A DNA stretch of 64,000 bases from Comamonadaceae bacterium (lineage in GTDB: Bacteria > Pseudomonadota > Gammaproteobacteria > Burkholderiales > Burkholderiaceae_C), in the NCBI GenBank assembly GCA_003599455.1, contig QZKF01000082.1, forward strand, positions 1 to 64,000, written 5' to 3'. Both the position numbers and the translations under genes were made by a program. Positions within the stretch are counted from its first letter, which is position 1. Each line of letters opens with the position of its first letter. The notes below the pieces were generated by a model. It was given only the letters and a program-made list of their open reading frames with translations. It made no database searches and was not told the DNA's origin. Below, one piece after another: positions 36,576 through 47,075 of the stretch.

Positions 36576-36833
36576 GTGACCTCGGAAGCGAGCCTGGGCA
36601 TCCGACGGGGATGGGGCCAGTGAAACGTTGATCGAATGACGGAAGGCGAGCGGGCGCGCGCCACCGGGCTGGATATACTGGCGGATTGTATCTGAGGGGT
36701 CCAGTTCCCATGGCCGCGCCAGACCGCATGGAACACCCGCAGGGCCCGCTGTGTGGAGGGTGTCACGCACGGCCTGTTGTGGCAGGTTTTCGCCCCCGAC
36801 TGCTGTCCTGAATTCCGTGCCTGCTGCCGCCAC
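36576..36833. other. Divergent intergenic region between TPR gene and cysS
   Basis: This 258-base region must hold the promoters of two divergent units. A TATACT hexamer (36674-36679) is a plausible -10 for cysS, but no convincing -35 is 16-18 bp upstream. No repeat, terminator or T-box-like element was seen; a T-box is not expected upstream of cysS in Proteobacteria. Confidence 0.35.
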
Positions 36834-38218
<1,385 letters not shown>

Positions 38219-38219
<1 letters not shown>

Positions 38220-38869
38220 TGGCCACCTCCGTCCTGCCCGAGCTGGCCCCCGATGCGCCCGATTACTGGGTGGAGGCCTGCCGCCATCTCATGAAGCGCG
38301 ACCGGGTGATGAAGAAGCTGATCCCCCAGTACGGTGGGGCCTGCCTGCAGTCGCGTGGCGACGCTTTCGTCACGCTCGCGCGCAGCATCGTCGGCCAGCA
38401 GATCTCGGTGAAGGCGGCGCAGTCGGTCTGGGACCGCTTTGCGCTGCTGCCGAAAAAGATGGTGCCCGCGCAGGTGCTCAAGCTCAAGGTCGACGACATG
38501 CGCGCGGCCGGCCTGTCGGCCCGCAAGGTCGAGTACCTGGTGGACCTGGCGCTGCACTTCGCCAACGACCAGGTGCACGTGAAAGAGTGGGCCGGCATGG
38601 ACGACGAGGCCATCATCGCGGAGCTGGTGGCGATCCGCGGCATCGGTCGCTGGACGGCGGAGATGTTCCTGATCTTTCACCTGATGCGGCCCAACGTACT
38701 ACCGCTGGACGACATTGGTCTGCAAAACGGCATCAGCCGCTGCTACTTTTCGGGGGAGCCCGTCAGCCGCAGCGAAATCCGCGAGGTGGCCAACTCCTGG
38801 GCCCCGTTCTGCAGCGTGGCAACTTGGTATATTTGGCGGTCGCTCGATCCGCTGCCGGTGAGTTACTGA
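38219..38869 (+). CDS. DNA-3-methyladenine glycosylase-like protein (AlkA/HhH-GPD)
   Basis: The 216-residue base-excision repair enzyme has a helix-hairpin-helix (VAIRGIGRWTAEMFLIFHL, about residues 138-156) and the catalytic Asp in VLPLDDIGLQNGI. SIVGQQISVKAAQSVWDRF is the usual upstream helix pair. It lacks the N-terminal TBP-like domain of E. coli AlkA, so it is the short type. It should remove alkylated purines. It is cotranscribed with cysS. Confidence 0.92.
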
Positions 38870-38911
38870 GCGCACCGGGACGTCGTTGCAACAAGACCAA
38901 AGGAGCACACC

Positions 38912-39898
38912 TTGGCCAAAAAGAATTTTCTCGACTTCGAGCAACCGATTGCCGAACTCGAAACCAAGATCGAAGAACTGCGCTACGTGCAGACGGAATC
39001 CGCGGTCGACATCTCCGAAGAGATCGAACAGCTGGCGGGCAAGAGCCTGCAGCTCACCAAGGACATCTACAGCAGCCTCACGCCGTGGCAGATCACCAAG
39101 ATCGCGCGCCACGCCGACCGGCCCTACACGCTGGACTATGTGCGCGAGGTCTTCACGCACTTCCAGGAACTGCACGGCGACCGCCATTTTTCCGATGACC
39201 TGAGCATCGTGGGCGGCCTGGCGCGTTTCAACGGCCAGCCCTGCATGGTGCTGGGCCACCAGAAGGGGCGCGACACCAAGGAGCGTGGTCTGCGCAACTT
39301 CGGCATGACCAAGCCCGAGGGCTACCGCAAGGCGCTGCGCCTGATGAAGCTGGCCGAAAAATTCCGCCTGCCGGTCTTCACCTTCGTGGACACGCCCGGC
39401 GCCTATCCGGGCATCGACGCCGAGGAACGTGGCCAGTCCGAGGCCATTGGCCGCAACATCTTCGAGATGGCGCAGCTCGAGGTGCCCATCATCTCCACCA
39501 TCATCGGTGAGGGGGGCTCGGGCGGCGCGCTGGCCATTGCCGTGGCCGACCAGGTGCTCATGCTGCAGTACTCGGTGTACTCGGTGATCAGCCCCGAGGG
39601 CTGCGCGTCCATCCTCTGGAAGACCAGCGACCGCGCGAGCGATGCCGCCGATGCGCTGGGCATCACCGCGCACCGCCTCAAGGCCCTGGGCCTGGTGGAC
39701 AAGATCGTGAACGAGCCGGTGGGTGGCGCGCACCGCGACCACAAGCAGATGGCGGCCTTCCTCAAGCGCGCGCTGGGCGACGCCTGGCGGCAGGTGGCCG
39801 ATCTCAAGGTCAAGGAGCTGGTGGACCGGCGCTACGCGCGCCTCAACAGCTACGGCCGCTACACCGACACCAAGGCCGACAGCAAGGACAAGCGCTGA
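38912..39898 (+). CDS. accA: AccA, acetyl-CoA carboxylase carboxyltransferase alpha subunit
   Basis: AccA with AccD transfers carboxyl from biotin to acetyl-CoA at the start of fatty-acid synthesis. The 328-residue protein begins with a TTG (38912), preceded by AGGAG at 38901-38905, giving the family start [17 protein letters not shown]. Motifs include [29 protein letters not shown] and [15 protein letters not shown]. The TTG start may lower translation relative to accD; no ATG alternative exists near the N-terminus. Confidence 0.98.
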   Translation: MAKKNFLDFEQPIAELETKIEELRYVQTESAVDISEEIEQLAGKSLQLTKDIYSSLTPWQITKIARHADRPYTLDYVREVFTHFQELHGDRHFSDDLSIVGGLARFNGQPCMVLGHQKGRDTKERGLRNFGMTKPEGYRKALRLMKLAEKFRLPVFTFVDTPGAYPGIDAEERGQSEAIGRNIFEMAQLEVPIISTIIGEGGSGGALAIAVADQVLMLQYSVYSVISPEGCASILWKTSDRASDAADALGITAHRLKALGLVDKIVNEPVGGAHRDHKQMAAFLKRALGDAWRQVADLKVKELVDRRYARLNSYGRYTDTKADSKDKR

Positions 39899-39899
39899 G

Positions 39900-40886
39900 G
39901 TGAATGCCTCGCCAGCGCCCGCCAACCCCTGCGAGCAGGCGTTGGCCGCGTGGTGCGGGCGCTGGGCCGGTTTCGATACCCCTCACGTCACACCGGTGGC
40001 GGTGGCCTTCAGCGGCGGAGCCGACTCCACCGCCTTGCTGCTCGCTGCGCATCGGCGCTGGCCCGGTCGGGTGATGGCACTGCACGTGCACCACGGTTTG
40101 CAGGCAGCGGGCGACCGTTTTGAATCTCACGTCCGCGCGTTCTGCGCCCAGCATGGCATCGCCCTGCGCGTGGACCGCGTTCAGGCCGGGCATGCCCCTG
40201 GCCAGAGTCCGGAAGACGCCGCGCGACAGGCGCGCTACATCGCCCTGGCCCGCATGGCGGCAGACGCCGGTGCGCTCGGGGTGCTGCTGGGCCAGCACGC
40301 CGACGACCAGGCCGAGACCGTGTTGCTCGCGCTCAGCCGCGGCGCGGGCCTGCCGGGGCTGTCCGCCATGCCCGAGCACTTCGAGCGCCACGGCATGGTG
40401 TTCGGCCGGCCGCTGCTCGAACTCCCCGCCGCCACCTTGCGTGCATGGGTGCAGTCGGCAGGCCACGCCTTCGTCGATGACCCGAGCAACACCGACCAGC
40501 GCTTCACCCGCAACCGCATCCGTGCGGTGCTGATGCCTGCCTGGGAGGCCAGTTTCCCGGGCTTCAGGCCCATGCTCGCGCGCAGCGCCGCCCACGCCGC
40601 GCAGGCGCAGCGGCTGCTGGACGAGCTGGCTGCGATCGATCTGGCGCGCACCGGCACGCCGCCGGCCATCGCGGCGCTGCGTTCGCTCTCGCGAGAGCGC
40701 CAGGGCAACGCCGTGCGCCACTGGCTGCGTGCCAGCGCGGGCGTGGCGCCCAGTGCGGCCCAGCTCGACGAGCTGCTCGACCAGATCGATGCCTGCACCA
40801 CGCGCGGTCACCGCATCCACCTCAAGGTGGCCAGCGGCTTCGTGACGCGCGAGGGCGAGCGGCTGCGCTACGCCCCGCCGATATAA
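39900..40886 (+). CDS. tilS: TilS, tRNA(Ile)-lysidine synthase
   Basis: TilS converts C34 of the CAU-anticodon tRNA-Ile into lysidine. The 328-residue protein has the PP-loop SGGADS in VAVAFSGGADSTALL, then HVHHGLQ and LLGQHADDQAETVLL, and NRIR (RFTRNRIRAVLMP). The start is GTG 39900, one base after the accA stop. It is shorter than E. coli TilS and lacks most of the C-terminal domains, as in many betaproteobacteria. accA-tilS-lysC order is common in Burkholderiales. Confidence 0.95.
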   Translation: MNASPAPANPCEQALAAWCGRWAGFDTPHVTPVAVAFSGGADSTALLLAAHRRWPGRVMALHVHHGLQAAGDRFESHVRAFCAQHGIALRVDRVQAGHAPGQSPEDAARQARYIALARMAADAGALGVLLGQHADDQAETVLLALSRGAGLPGLSAMPEHFERHGMVFGRPLLELPAATLRAWVQSAGHAFVDDPSNTDQRFTRNRIRAVLMPAWEASFPGFRPMLARSAAHAAQAQRLLDELAAIDLARTGTPPAIAALRSLSRERQGNAVRHWLRASAGVAPSAAQLDELLDQIDACTTRGHRIHLKVASGFVTREGERLRYAPPI

Positions 40887-40887
40887 T
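40882..40887 (+). promoter_or_regulatory. Consensus -10 element (TATAAT) ahead of lysC
   Basis: A perfect TATAAT overlaps the tilS stop codon (TAA 40884-40886), 68 bases before the lysC ATG. The hexamer at the matching -35 position (GCGGCT, 40859-40864) is poor, so this would be a weak or activator-dependent promoter. Confidence 0.4.
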
Positions 40888-40954
40888 TCGCGGTTGCCCG
40901 GCGGTCAACCAGCGCCCCGGCGCAGCCGCAACCAACCCAATCCAATCCCTCCCG

Positions 40955-42235
40955 ATGGCCTTGATAGTTCACAAGTACGGCGGCACCTCCATGGGGTCGA
41001 CCGATCGCATCCGCAACGTGGCCAAACGCGTGGCCAAGTGGCACCGCGCGGGCCACCAGCTCGTGGTGGTGCCCAGCGCCATGAGCGGCGAAACCAACCG
41101 CCTGCTCGGCCTGGCCAAGGAACTCGCGCCCAGCAAGACCGACAGCGCCTACAGCCGCGAACTCGACATGCTGGCCGCCACCGGCGAGCAGGCCTCGTCG
41201 GCGTTGCTGGCGATCGCATTGCAGGCCGAAGGCCTTGGCTCGGTGAGCTACGCCGGCTGGCAGGTGCCGATCAAGACCAACAGCGCCTTCACCAAGGCCC
41301 GCATCGAATCGATCGACGACGTGCGCATCCGCGCCGACCTGGCCGCCGGCAAGGTGGTCATCGTCACCGGCTTCCAGGGCGTGGACCCCGAAGGCCACAT
41401 CACCACGCTGGGCCGTGGCGGCAGCGACACCTCGGCCGTGGCCGTGGCCGCCGCGCTCAAAGCCGCCGAGTGCCTGATCTACACCGACGTCGACGGCGTC
41501 TACACCACCGACCCGCGCGTGGTGCCCGAAGCGCGCCGCCTGCAGCGCGTGAGCTTCGAGGAAATGCTCGAGATGGCCAGCATGGGCAGCAAGGTGCTGC
41601 AGATCCGATCGGTGGAATTCGCCGGCAAGTACAAGGTGCCCCTGCGCGTGCTCTCCAGCTTCACGCCCTGGGACATCGACCTGAATGAAGAAGCCGCCTC
41701 CGGCACCCTGATCACTTTTGAGGAAGAGGAAGACATGGAACAAGCCGTCGTTTCCGGCATTGCCTTCAACCGCGACGAAGCCAAGATTTCGGTGCTCGGC
41801 GTGCCCGACACCCCCGGCATCGCCTACCAGATCCTGGGCGCGGTGGCCGACGCCAACATCGAGGTCGACGTGATCATCCAGAACCTGAGCAAGGGCGGCT
41901 TGACCGACTTCAGCTTCACGGTGCACCGCAACGATTTCCAGAAGACCATGGACCTGCTCAAGACCAAGGTCGTGCCCGCGCTGGGCGCGGCCGAAGTGGT
42001 GGGCGATGCGCGCATCTGCAAGGTCAGCATCGTCGGCATCGGCATGCGCAGCCATGTGGGCGTGGCCAGCCGCATGTTCAAGTGCCTGAGCGTGGAAGGC
42101 ATCAACATCCAGATGATCTCCACCTCCGAGATCAAGACCTCGGTGGTGATCGACGAGAAGTACATGGAACTCGCGGTGCGTTCGCTGCACCGTGAATTCG
42201 ACCTCGACCAGACCGCCGACACCATCACCGGTTGA
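40955..42235 (+). CDS. lysC: LysC, aspartate kinase
   Basis: Aspartokinase phosphorylates aspartate at the entry of the lysine/threonine/methionine pathway. The 426-residue protein starts [15 protein letters not shown] with the kinase Lys-Tyr-Gly-Gly motif. It has [16 protein letters not shown] and [13 protein letters not shown] in the catalytic domain. The C-terminal part holds two ACT domains ([26 protein letters not shown] and [22 protein letters not shown]), so feedback control by lysine and/or threonine is expected. Confidence 0.98.
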   Translation: MALIVHKYGGTSMGSTDRIRNVAKRVAKWHRAGHQLVVVPSAMSGETNRLLGLAKELAPSKTDSAYSRELDMLAATGEQASSALLAIALQAEGLGSVSYAGWQVPIKTNSAFTKARIESIDDVRIRADLAAGKVVIVTGFQGVDPEGHITTLGRGGSDTSAVAVAAALKAAECLIYTDVDGVYTTDPRVVPEARRLQRVSFEEMLEMASMGSKVLQIRSVEFAGKYKVPLRVLSSFTPWDIDLNEEAASGTLITFEEEEDMEQAVVSGIAFNRDEAKISVLGVPDTPGIAYQILGAVADANIEVDVIIQNLSKGGLTDFSFTVHRNDFQKTMDLLKTKVVPALGAAEVVGDARICKVSIVGIGMRSHVGVASRMFKCLSVEGINIQMISTSEIKTSVVIDEKYMELAVRSLHREFDLDQTADTITG

Positions 42236-42287
42236 AGCCCTCGCCAGAGGGAAGACCGGGTGAGATGAGGCATAATACGCAGCTTCC

Positions 42288-42380
42288 GGAGCGATGACCG
42301 AGTGGCCGAAGGTGCTCCCCTGCTAAGGGAGTATGGGGTGTAGAGCCTCATCGAGGGTTCGAATCCCTCTCGCTCCGCCA
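42288..42380 (+). tRNA. tRNA-Ser (anticodon GCT)
   Basis: The 93-base gene includes the encoded CCA. The acceptor stem is GGAGCGA with CGCTCC plus discriminator G, the anticodon stem-loop CTCCC-CTGCTAA-GGGAG carries GCT (reads AGC/AGU), a long variable arm follows (TATGGGGTGTAGAGCCTCA), and the T arm is GAGGG-TTCGAAT-CCCTC. The long variable arm confirms class II serine identity. A possible -10 CATAAT lies at 42271-42276. Confidence 0.97.
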
Positions 42381-42386
42381 GACACC

Positions 42387-42418
42387 AAGCCCCACCGCCA
42401 TTGGCCGTGGGGCTTTTT
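42387..42418 (+). terminator. Rho-independent terminator after tRNA-Ser
   Basis: AAGCCCCAC (42387-42395) and GTGGGGCTT (42407-42415) form a perfect 9-bp stem with an 11-base loop, followed by a run of T residues (42414-42418). It ends the tRNA transcript and separates it from the following gene. Confidence 0.9.
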
Positions 42419-42470
42419 CACGTCCGGCCCTGTGCACCCTGGCCCTGTTTTGACCACAAGGACTTCTGCG

Positions 42471-44225
42471 ATGAGCGCTTCCCTTGCCCCCGCCGAACAG
42501 ATGCAACTGGCGGTGCACTTCCACTCCCAGGGCCTGCTCGACAACGCCCGCACGCTGTACGAAGGCGTGCTGCGGCAGTTCCCGAACGACTTTGCCGTGC
42601 TCTACCACCTGGGGCTGCTCGAGTCGCAGGCCGGCCACACCGAGCGGGCCGCGGTGCATTTCGGTCGTGCGGTGCAGGCCAGCCCGCAGAACGCCGACGC
42701 GCAGAACAACCTGGCGTTCACGCTGCAGCAGCTCGGACGCGATGCCGAGGCGCTGGACGCCTACGCCCGGGCGCTGGCCCTGAAGCCCGACGACGCCGAC
42801 ATCGCGGTCAACCTCGGCCTGCTGCACAAGAACCTGCAGCAGCTGCCGCAGGCCGTGGCCGTGTTCGACCGCGCCCTGCAGGCACACCCCCGGCACACGG
42901 CGCTGCTGTGCAACCGCGGCAACGTGCTGCAGCGACTGGGCCGTCCGCAGGACGCGCTGGACAGCTACCAGCAGGCGCTCGCCGCCGAACCGGACAACCC
43001 GGTGGTGTTGAGCAATCTCGCCAATGCCTTGAACGAACTCGGGCGCTACGCGGAGGCCTTCGACTGCGCCGAGCGCGCCACGCGCGCCCACCCCCGCCAT
43101 GCCCAGGCCTGGGTGGAACGGGGCAATGCGCTCAAGCTGCTGGACCGCACGGCCGAGGCCGTGACCAGCTTCGAGCAGGCGCTGGCGCTGGAGCCGGGCC
43201 TGGTGTCGGCGCACACCGGCCTCGCGGCCACGGTGCTCAGCGACAGCGTGAACCACACAGCGCGGGTGATCGAGGCCGGGCGCAACAGCCTGGCGACCTA
43301 CCTCCAGGCCAGCTTCAACGCGCCCGCGCTGCGGCGCACCGGCCTGTCGCTGAGCGCGTTCAGGCTCAAGCACGACGTGCAGCAAGCCACCTGGCTGCAG
43401 CAGCATGGCCACGATGTACCGGGACTGCGGGCCTTCCTCGACACCGGCACGGCGCTGCTGCAGCAGTTGAAAGACCCGTCGCCCGCCGCCATGGTGCGGG
43501 TCTCGGCCGCCGAGCTGTCGCGCATGCAGGCCTTCCTGTGCACGCCCTGGGTCCACGCCATGCCGCCCGCGCTGCCCGACGTGCTCAACCCGGACAACGA
43601 CTGGCGCGGGCTCGAAGAGGCCTACCTGGCCGGCACGCCCGAGATCCTGGCCATCGACCACTTCCTGGCCGAGCCCGCGCTGCGGGCCTTCCAGGATTTC
43701 GCGCACGCCTCGCGCGTGTGGCACGGCGAGTACGCCAACAGCTACCTCGGCGCCTTCGCCAACCGCGGCTTCAACAGCCCGCTGCACCTGCAGCTCGCGC
43801 GCGAACTCAGGCAGCGCATGCCCCGCGTGTTCAAGGACTACCTGCTCACGCAGCTCTGGGGCTTCAAGTACGAACCGGCGGTGACGCGCGGCATCAACGT
43901 GCACGCCGACTTCGCCAAGGTGAACCTGAATTTCTGGATCGCACCGAGTGAACACAACCTCGACCCCGAGAGCGGCGGGCTCAAGGTGTACGACGTGCCC
44001 GCGCCGGCCGACTGGACCTTCGAACAGTACAACGCCGACAGCACGCTGATCTACGACTTCCTCCATCGCCACGACGCCGGCTGCGTCACCGTGCCGCACC
44101 GCTGCAACCGCGCGGTGCTGTTCAACTCGGCGCTGTTCCACGAGACCGACACCATCCGCTTCGTCGATCGCTACGAAGCCCGGCGGGTCAACATGACCTA
44201 CCTGTTCGGCCAGCAGCTGCGCTGA
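42471..44225 (+). CDS. TPR protein fused to a 2-oxoglutarate/Fe(II) oxygenase domain
   Basis: The 584-residue protein has N-terminal tetratricopeptide repeats (about residues 5-270: GLLDNARTLYEGVLRQFPN, GHTERAAVHFGRAVQASP, GRDAEALDAYARALALKP, RPQDALDSYQQALAAEP, RTAEAVTSFEQALALEP). The C-terminal region (about 420-584) has a dioxygenase-type iron site, HAD in GINVHADFAKVNLNFWI and a distal His in LFHETDTIRF, with RRVNMTYLF supplying the 2OG-binding Arg. This architecture matches putative 2OG-Fe(II) oxygenases that hydroxylate proteins or small molecules; the substrate is unknown. ATG 42471 follows AAGGAC. Confidence 0.88.
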   Translation: MSASLAPAEQMQLAVHFHSQGLLDNARTLYEGVLRQFPNDFAVLYHLGLLESQAGHTERAAVHFGRAVQASPQNADAQNNLAFTLQQLGRDAEALDAYARALALKPDDADIAVNLGLLHKNLQQLPQAVAVFDRALQAHPRHTALLCNRGNVLQRLGRPQDALDSYQQALAAEPDNPVVLSNLANALNELGRYAEAFDCAERATRAHPRHAQAWVERGNALKLLDRTAEAVTSFEQALALEPGLVSAHTGLAATVLSDSVNHTARVIEAGRNSLATYLQASFNAPALRRTGLSLSAFRLKHDVQQATWLQQHGHDVPGLRAFLDTGTALLQQLKDPSPAAMVRVSAAELSRMQAFLCTPWVHAMPPALPDVLNPDNDWRGLEEAYLAGTPEILAIDHFLAEPALRAFQDFAHASRVWHGEYANSYLGAFANRGFNSPLHLQLARELRQRMPRVFKDYLLTQLWGFKYEPAVTRGINVHADFAKVNLNFWIAPSEHNLDPESGGLKVYDVPAPADWTFEQYNADSTLIYDFLHRHDAGCVTVPHRCNRAVLFNSALFHETDTIRFVDRYEARRVNMTYLFGQQLR

Positions 44226-44228
44226 GGC

Positions 44229-45137
44229 ATGGCGACCCCGTCCACCGCCGGCATCGGCCGCGCCGCCTTCGCCACGCTCCTGCTCATCGCCTTCATGATG
44301 GGCGCCAACCACGTGGCCGCGCGCCTGGCGTTCGACCACGGCGTGAGCGTGGCCACCGCGGTGGCCTTCCGCAGCGGCGTCACCGCGCTGGTGGTGGGGC
44401 TCATCCTGCTGGCCTACCGCGTGCCGGTGCGCTTGCAGGCGCGGCACCGCAAGGCCCTGCCCGCGATCGGCCTGCTGGTGGGCGTGCAGAGCCTGTGCCT
44501 CTATGCCTCGGTGGCGCGCCTGCCGGTGGCGCTGGCGCTGCTGGCCTTCAACACCTACCCGCTGTGGACGGCGCTGTGGGCGCGCATCGTGTACGGCCAG
44601 CGTCCGCAGCCGCGCGTGCTGCGCGCCATGCCGGTGATGCTGGTCGGCCTGGCGCTCGCGCTCGACGTCTTCGGTGCGGCCTCGGGCCTGGGTGCGTCCG
44701 GCCACTGGGCACGCATCGGCGTGGGGGTGGCGTTCGCCCTGGCCGCGGCCGCCACCTTCGGCCTGGCGCTGGTGCTCACGCAGCACGAGACGGGCGAGCT
44801 CGACGGCCGGCTGCGCACCGCCACCACCATGGCCATCGTGGCGGTGATGGCCTTGATCGGCACCACCGCGCAGGGCGGGCTCGCCCTGCCGACCGCGCCC
44901 ACCGGCTGGTGGGGGCTGTTCGGCCTGACCTTTCTCTACGGCACCGCCTTCACCATCATGTTCACCGTGCTGCCCAGGCTGGGCGTGGTGGGCAACTCGG
45001 CCATCATGAACATTGAGCCGATCTTCGCGCTGGTGCTGGCCTGGGCCATCCTGGGCCAGGCCATCGCGCCGGTGCAGGTGGCCGGTGGCCTGGTGGTGGT
45101 GGCCACGGTGATGTGGCTGGGGCTGCGCAAGGGCTGA
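44229..45137 (+). CDS. EamA-family (DMT superfamily) transporter
   Basis: The 302-residue membrane protein has about ten hydrophobic helices in two EamA repeats (first FATLLLIAFMMGANHVAARLAF, second IGVGVAFALAAAATFGLALVL). The GAANHVA-like N-terminal motif and the C-terminal LGQAIAPVQVAGGLVVVATVMWL are typical. Members export amino acids or other metabolites; the substrate cannot be read from the sequence. It lies 3 bases after the oxygenase gene and ends convergent with hsp15. Confidence 0.9.
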   Translation: MATPSTAGIGRAAFATLLLIAFMMGANHVAARLAFDHGVSVATAVAFRSGVTALVVGLILLAYRVPVRLQARHRKALPAIGLLVGVQSLCLYASVARLPVALALLAFNTYPLWTALWARIVYGQRPQPRVLRAMPVMLVGLALALDVFGAASGLGASGHWARIGVGVAFALAAAATFGLALVLTQHETGELDGRLRTATTMAIVAVMALIGTTAQGGLALPTAPTGWWGLFGLTFLYGTAFTIMFTVLPRLGVVGNSAIMNIEPIFALVLAWAILGQAIAPVQVAGGLVVVATVMWLGLRKG

Positions 45138-45159
45138 GCGGCCGCAGCGCCGGTCTCCA

Positions 45160-45615
45160 TCAGTCGTCGTCGAGCGACGCGCTCCAGCGGTCGTTCCAGC
45201 CGTCCCGTGGCGGCGCGTCGCGCAGGTTCTCGATGTCGCGGCGGTCGCGCTTGGTGGGGCGTCCCAGCGGCTGGCTGTGCGCCGGCTCGGGGGCCAGGCG
45301 GCGCAGCTCGGCCGCTTCGCTGCGCTGCTTCAACGATGCCGCGGTTTCCTCGTAAAGCAGCGCGGCCACCGGCGCCGGCCCGCGCACGCCGCTGAGACCG
45401 CGCACGACCACGGTGCGTATCTCCTGCGCGATGCGCAGCTCCAGCGTGTCGCCGGTCTTCACGTCGCGCGAGGGCTTGACGGGCAGGCCGTTGAGCCGCA
45501 CATGGCCTTTGTCGATCGCTTCGCTGCTGAGGCCGCGGGTCTTGAAGAAGCGCGCGGCCCATAGCCATTTGTCGAGGCGGACTTTGCCGCTGCCGGCGTC
45601 GGATTCGGTTTTCAT
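45160..45615 (-). CDS. Hsp15-like S4-domain RNA-binding protein
   Basis: The 151-residue protein has an N-terminal S4 domain (VRLDKWLWAARFFKTRGLSSEAIDKGHVRLNGLPVKPSRDVKTGD). A basic, Arg-rich tail follows (GRPTKRDRRDIENLRDA). This is the HslR/Hsp15 type, which in E. coli binds blocked 50S subunits carrying nascent peptidyl-tRNA. The ATG overlaps the sensor-kinase stop (ATGA), so it is the third cistron of a tctD-tctE-hsp15 operon, an unusual partner. Confidence 0.92.
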   Translation of the reverse strand: MKTESDAGSGKVRLDKWLWAARFFKTRGLSSEAIDKGHVRLNGLPVKPSRDVKTGDTLELRIAQEIRTVVVRGLSGVRGPAPVAALLYEETAASLKQRSEAAELRRLAPEPAHSQPLGRPTKRDRRDIENLRDAPPRDGWNDRWSASLDDD

Positions 45616-47075
45616 GCAGGCGTGGAAGATGAAGCCAGTGGCAGGCGGACGGTGGCGTCCAGCCCGCACACCCGGCCCTGGTGGATGCGGTTGTCCAGGT
45701 CGATGCTGCCGCGCAGGGACAACACGATTTCGCGGCAGATCGCCAGGCCCAGGCCGGAGCCCGACACGCCGGGCGCGCGCTGGTGGTCGGTGGCGAAAGG
45801 CTGGAACAGGCGTTCGCGCAGGTCGGGCGAAATGCCGGGCCCTTCGTCGTGGATGGTGAGCGCCGCGGTCTGCCCGTCGGCCACCAGGGCCACGGTCAGC
45901 CGTGAGCCGGGCGGCGTGTTCTTGATCGCGTTGTGCAGCAGGTTGCGGCCGAGTTCGCGCAGCGCCCATTCGTGCGCCTGCACCGGCGCGGCCTGGGTCT
46001 CGAGCGAGAAGTCCAGCGAGCGCTCCGCAATCAGCGCCGAGAGGTCGAGCGCGACCGCACGCACCACGCCCGACCAGTCGAGCGCCGGCGCACTGCCGTC
46101 CTGGCGCAGCTGTTCCACCTTGGCCAGCGCGAGCATCTGGTTGGCCAGCTCGGTAGCGCGCTCCACCGTGTGGCCGATCTCCTCCAGCGCCTGCTGGGGC
46201 GCCACGTCGCCGCGCCGCGCCGACTGCAGCTGCGTCTTGAGCACCGCCAGCGGCGTGCGCAACTGGTGCGAGGTGTCGCGCACAAAGCGCTTCTGGTGTT
46301 CCAGCAGATGCGACAGGCGCTGCATGTGCTGGTTGGTGGCGTCCAGCAGCGGCAGCAGCTCGCGCGGTGCGCCCTCGGTGGACAGGGGCGAGAGGTCGTT
46401 CTCGCTGCGCATGCCCAGCGCGTGGCTGAGCGCGCGCACCGGGCGCGTGGCACGCTGCACCACGAACACCACCACCAGCGCGATCACGATCACCAGGGCG
46501 GCCTGCCGCCACAGCGTGTCGATCAGGATCTGCCGTGCCAGCGTCTGGCGCAGCTCCAGCGTCTCGGCCACCTGGATGGTGGCCATGCCCTGTTCGTACA
46601 CGCCCGAGACCGGCTGCAGCAGCACCGCCATGCGCACCGGCACGCCGCGGTACTCGTCGTCGTAGAAGTTCACCAGCGCGGCGTAGAGGTTCTTCTGCGG
46701 AATGTCGTGGCGCCAGGCGGGCAGGTCGTCGAAACCCGAGACCATCTCGCCCTTGAGGCCGCTCACGCGGTAGAAGATGCGGCTGCGGTTGTCGGCCTCG
46801 AAGGCTTCGAGGGCCGAGTAGAGCAGGGTGGACTCGATGCGCAGGTCGCTGCCCGAGCCCGTGACCCGCAGCTGTTCGCCGAGCGACTTGGCGGTGGCCA
46901 GCAGGGTGCGGTCGTAGGCGGTGTCGGCGGCCGCCAGCGCCTGGCGGTACAGCACCACGGTGTTGATGAGCACGAACGCGAACACCGGCAGCAGGATGCC
47001 CATCAACAGCGTGCGGCGCAGCGAGATCGGTCGCGGTCGCGCGGCTGCCCTTGTCGCCCTGGCCGGGAGGTTCAA
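45612..47075 (-). CDS. tctE: TctE-type sensor histidine kinase
   Basis: The product has about 487 residues. The preferred start is a TTG at 47075 overlapping the tctD stop. It has an N-terminal helix (LRRTLLMGILLPVFAFVLINTVVLY), a periplasmic sensor of about 130 residues, a second helix (AALVIVIALVVVFVVQ) and a HAMP-like linker. The DHp box is RDTSHQLRTPLAVLKTQ with the phosphoacceptor His. The HATPase domain has NLLHNAIKNTPPG, DEGPGI and GSGLGLAI. The SHQLRTP box and the neighbouring tctCBA genes identify it as the sensor of a tricarboxylate-uptake system. Confidence 0.92.
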   Translation of the reverse strand: MNLPARATRAAARPRPISLRRTLLMGILLPVFAFVLINTVVLYRQALAAADTAYDRTLLATAKSLGEQLRVTGSGSDLRIESTLLYSALEAFEADNRSRIFYRVSGLKGEMVSGFDDLPAWRHDIPQKNLYAALVNFYDDEYRGVPVRMAVLLQPVSGVYEQGMATIQVAETLELRQTLARQILIDTLWRQAALVIVIALVVVFVVQRATRPVRALSHALGMRSENDLSPLSTEGAPRELLPLLDATNQHMQRLSHLLEHQKRFVRDTSHQLRTPLAVLKTQLQSARRGDVAPQQALEEIGHTVERATELANQMLALAKVEQLRQDGSAPALDWSGVVRAVALDLSALIAERSLDFSLETQAAPVQAHEWALRELGRNLLHNAIKNTPPGSRLTVALVADGQTAALTIHDEGPGISPDLRERLFQPFATDHQRAPGVSGSGLGLAICREIVLSLRGSIDLDNRIHQGRVCGLDATVRLPLASSSTPA

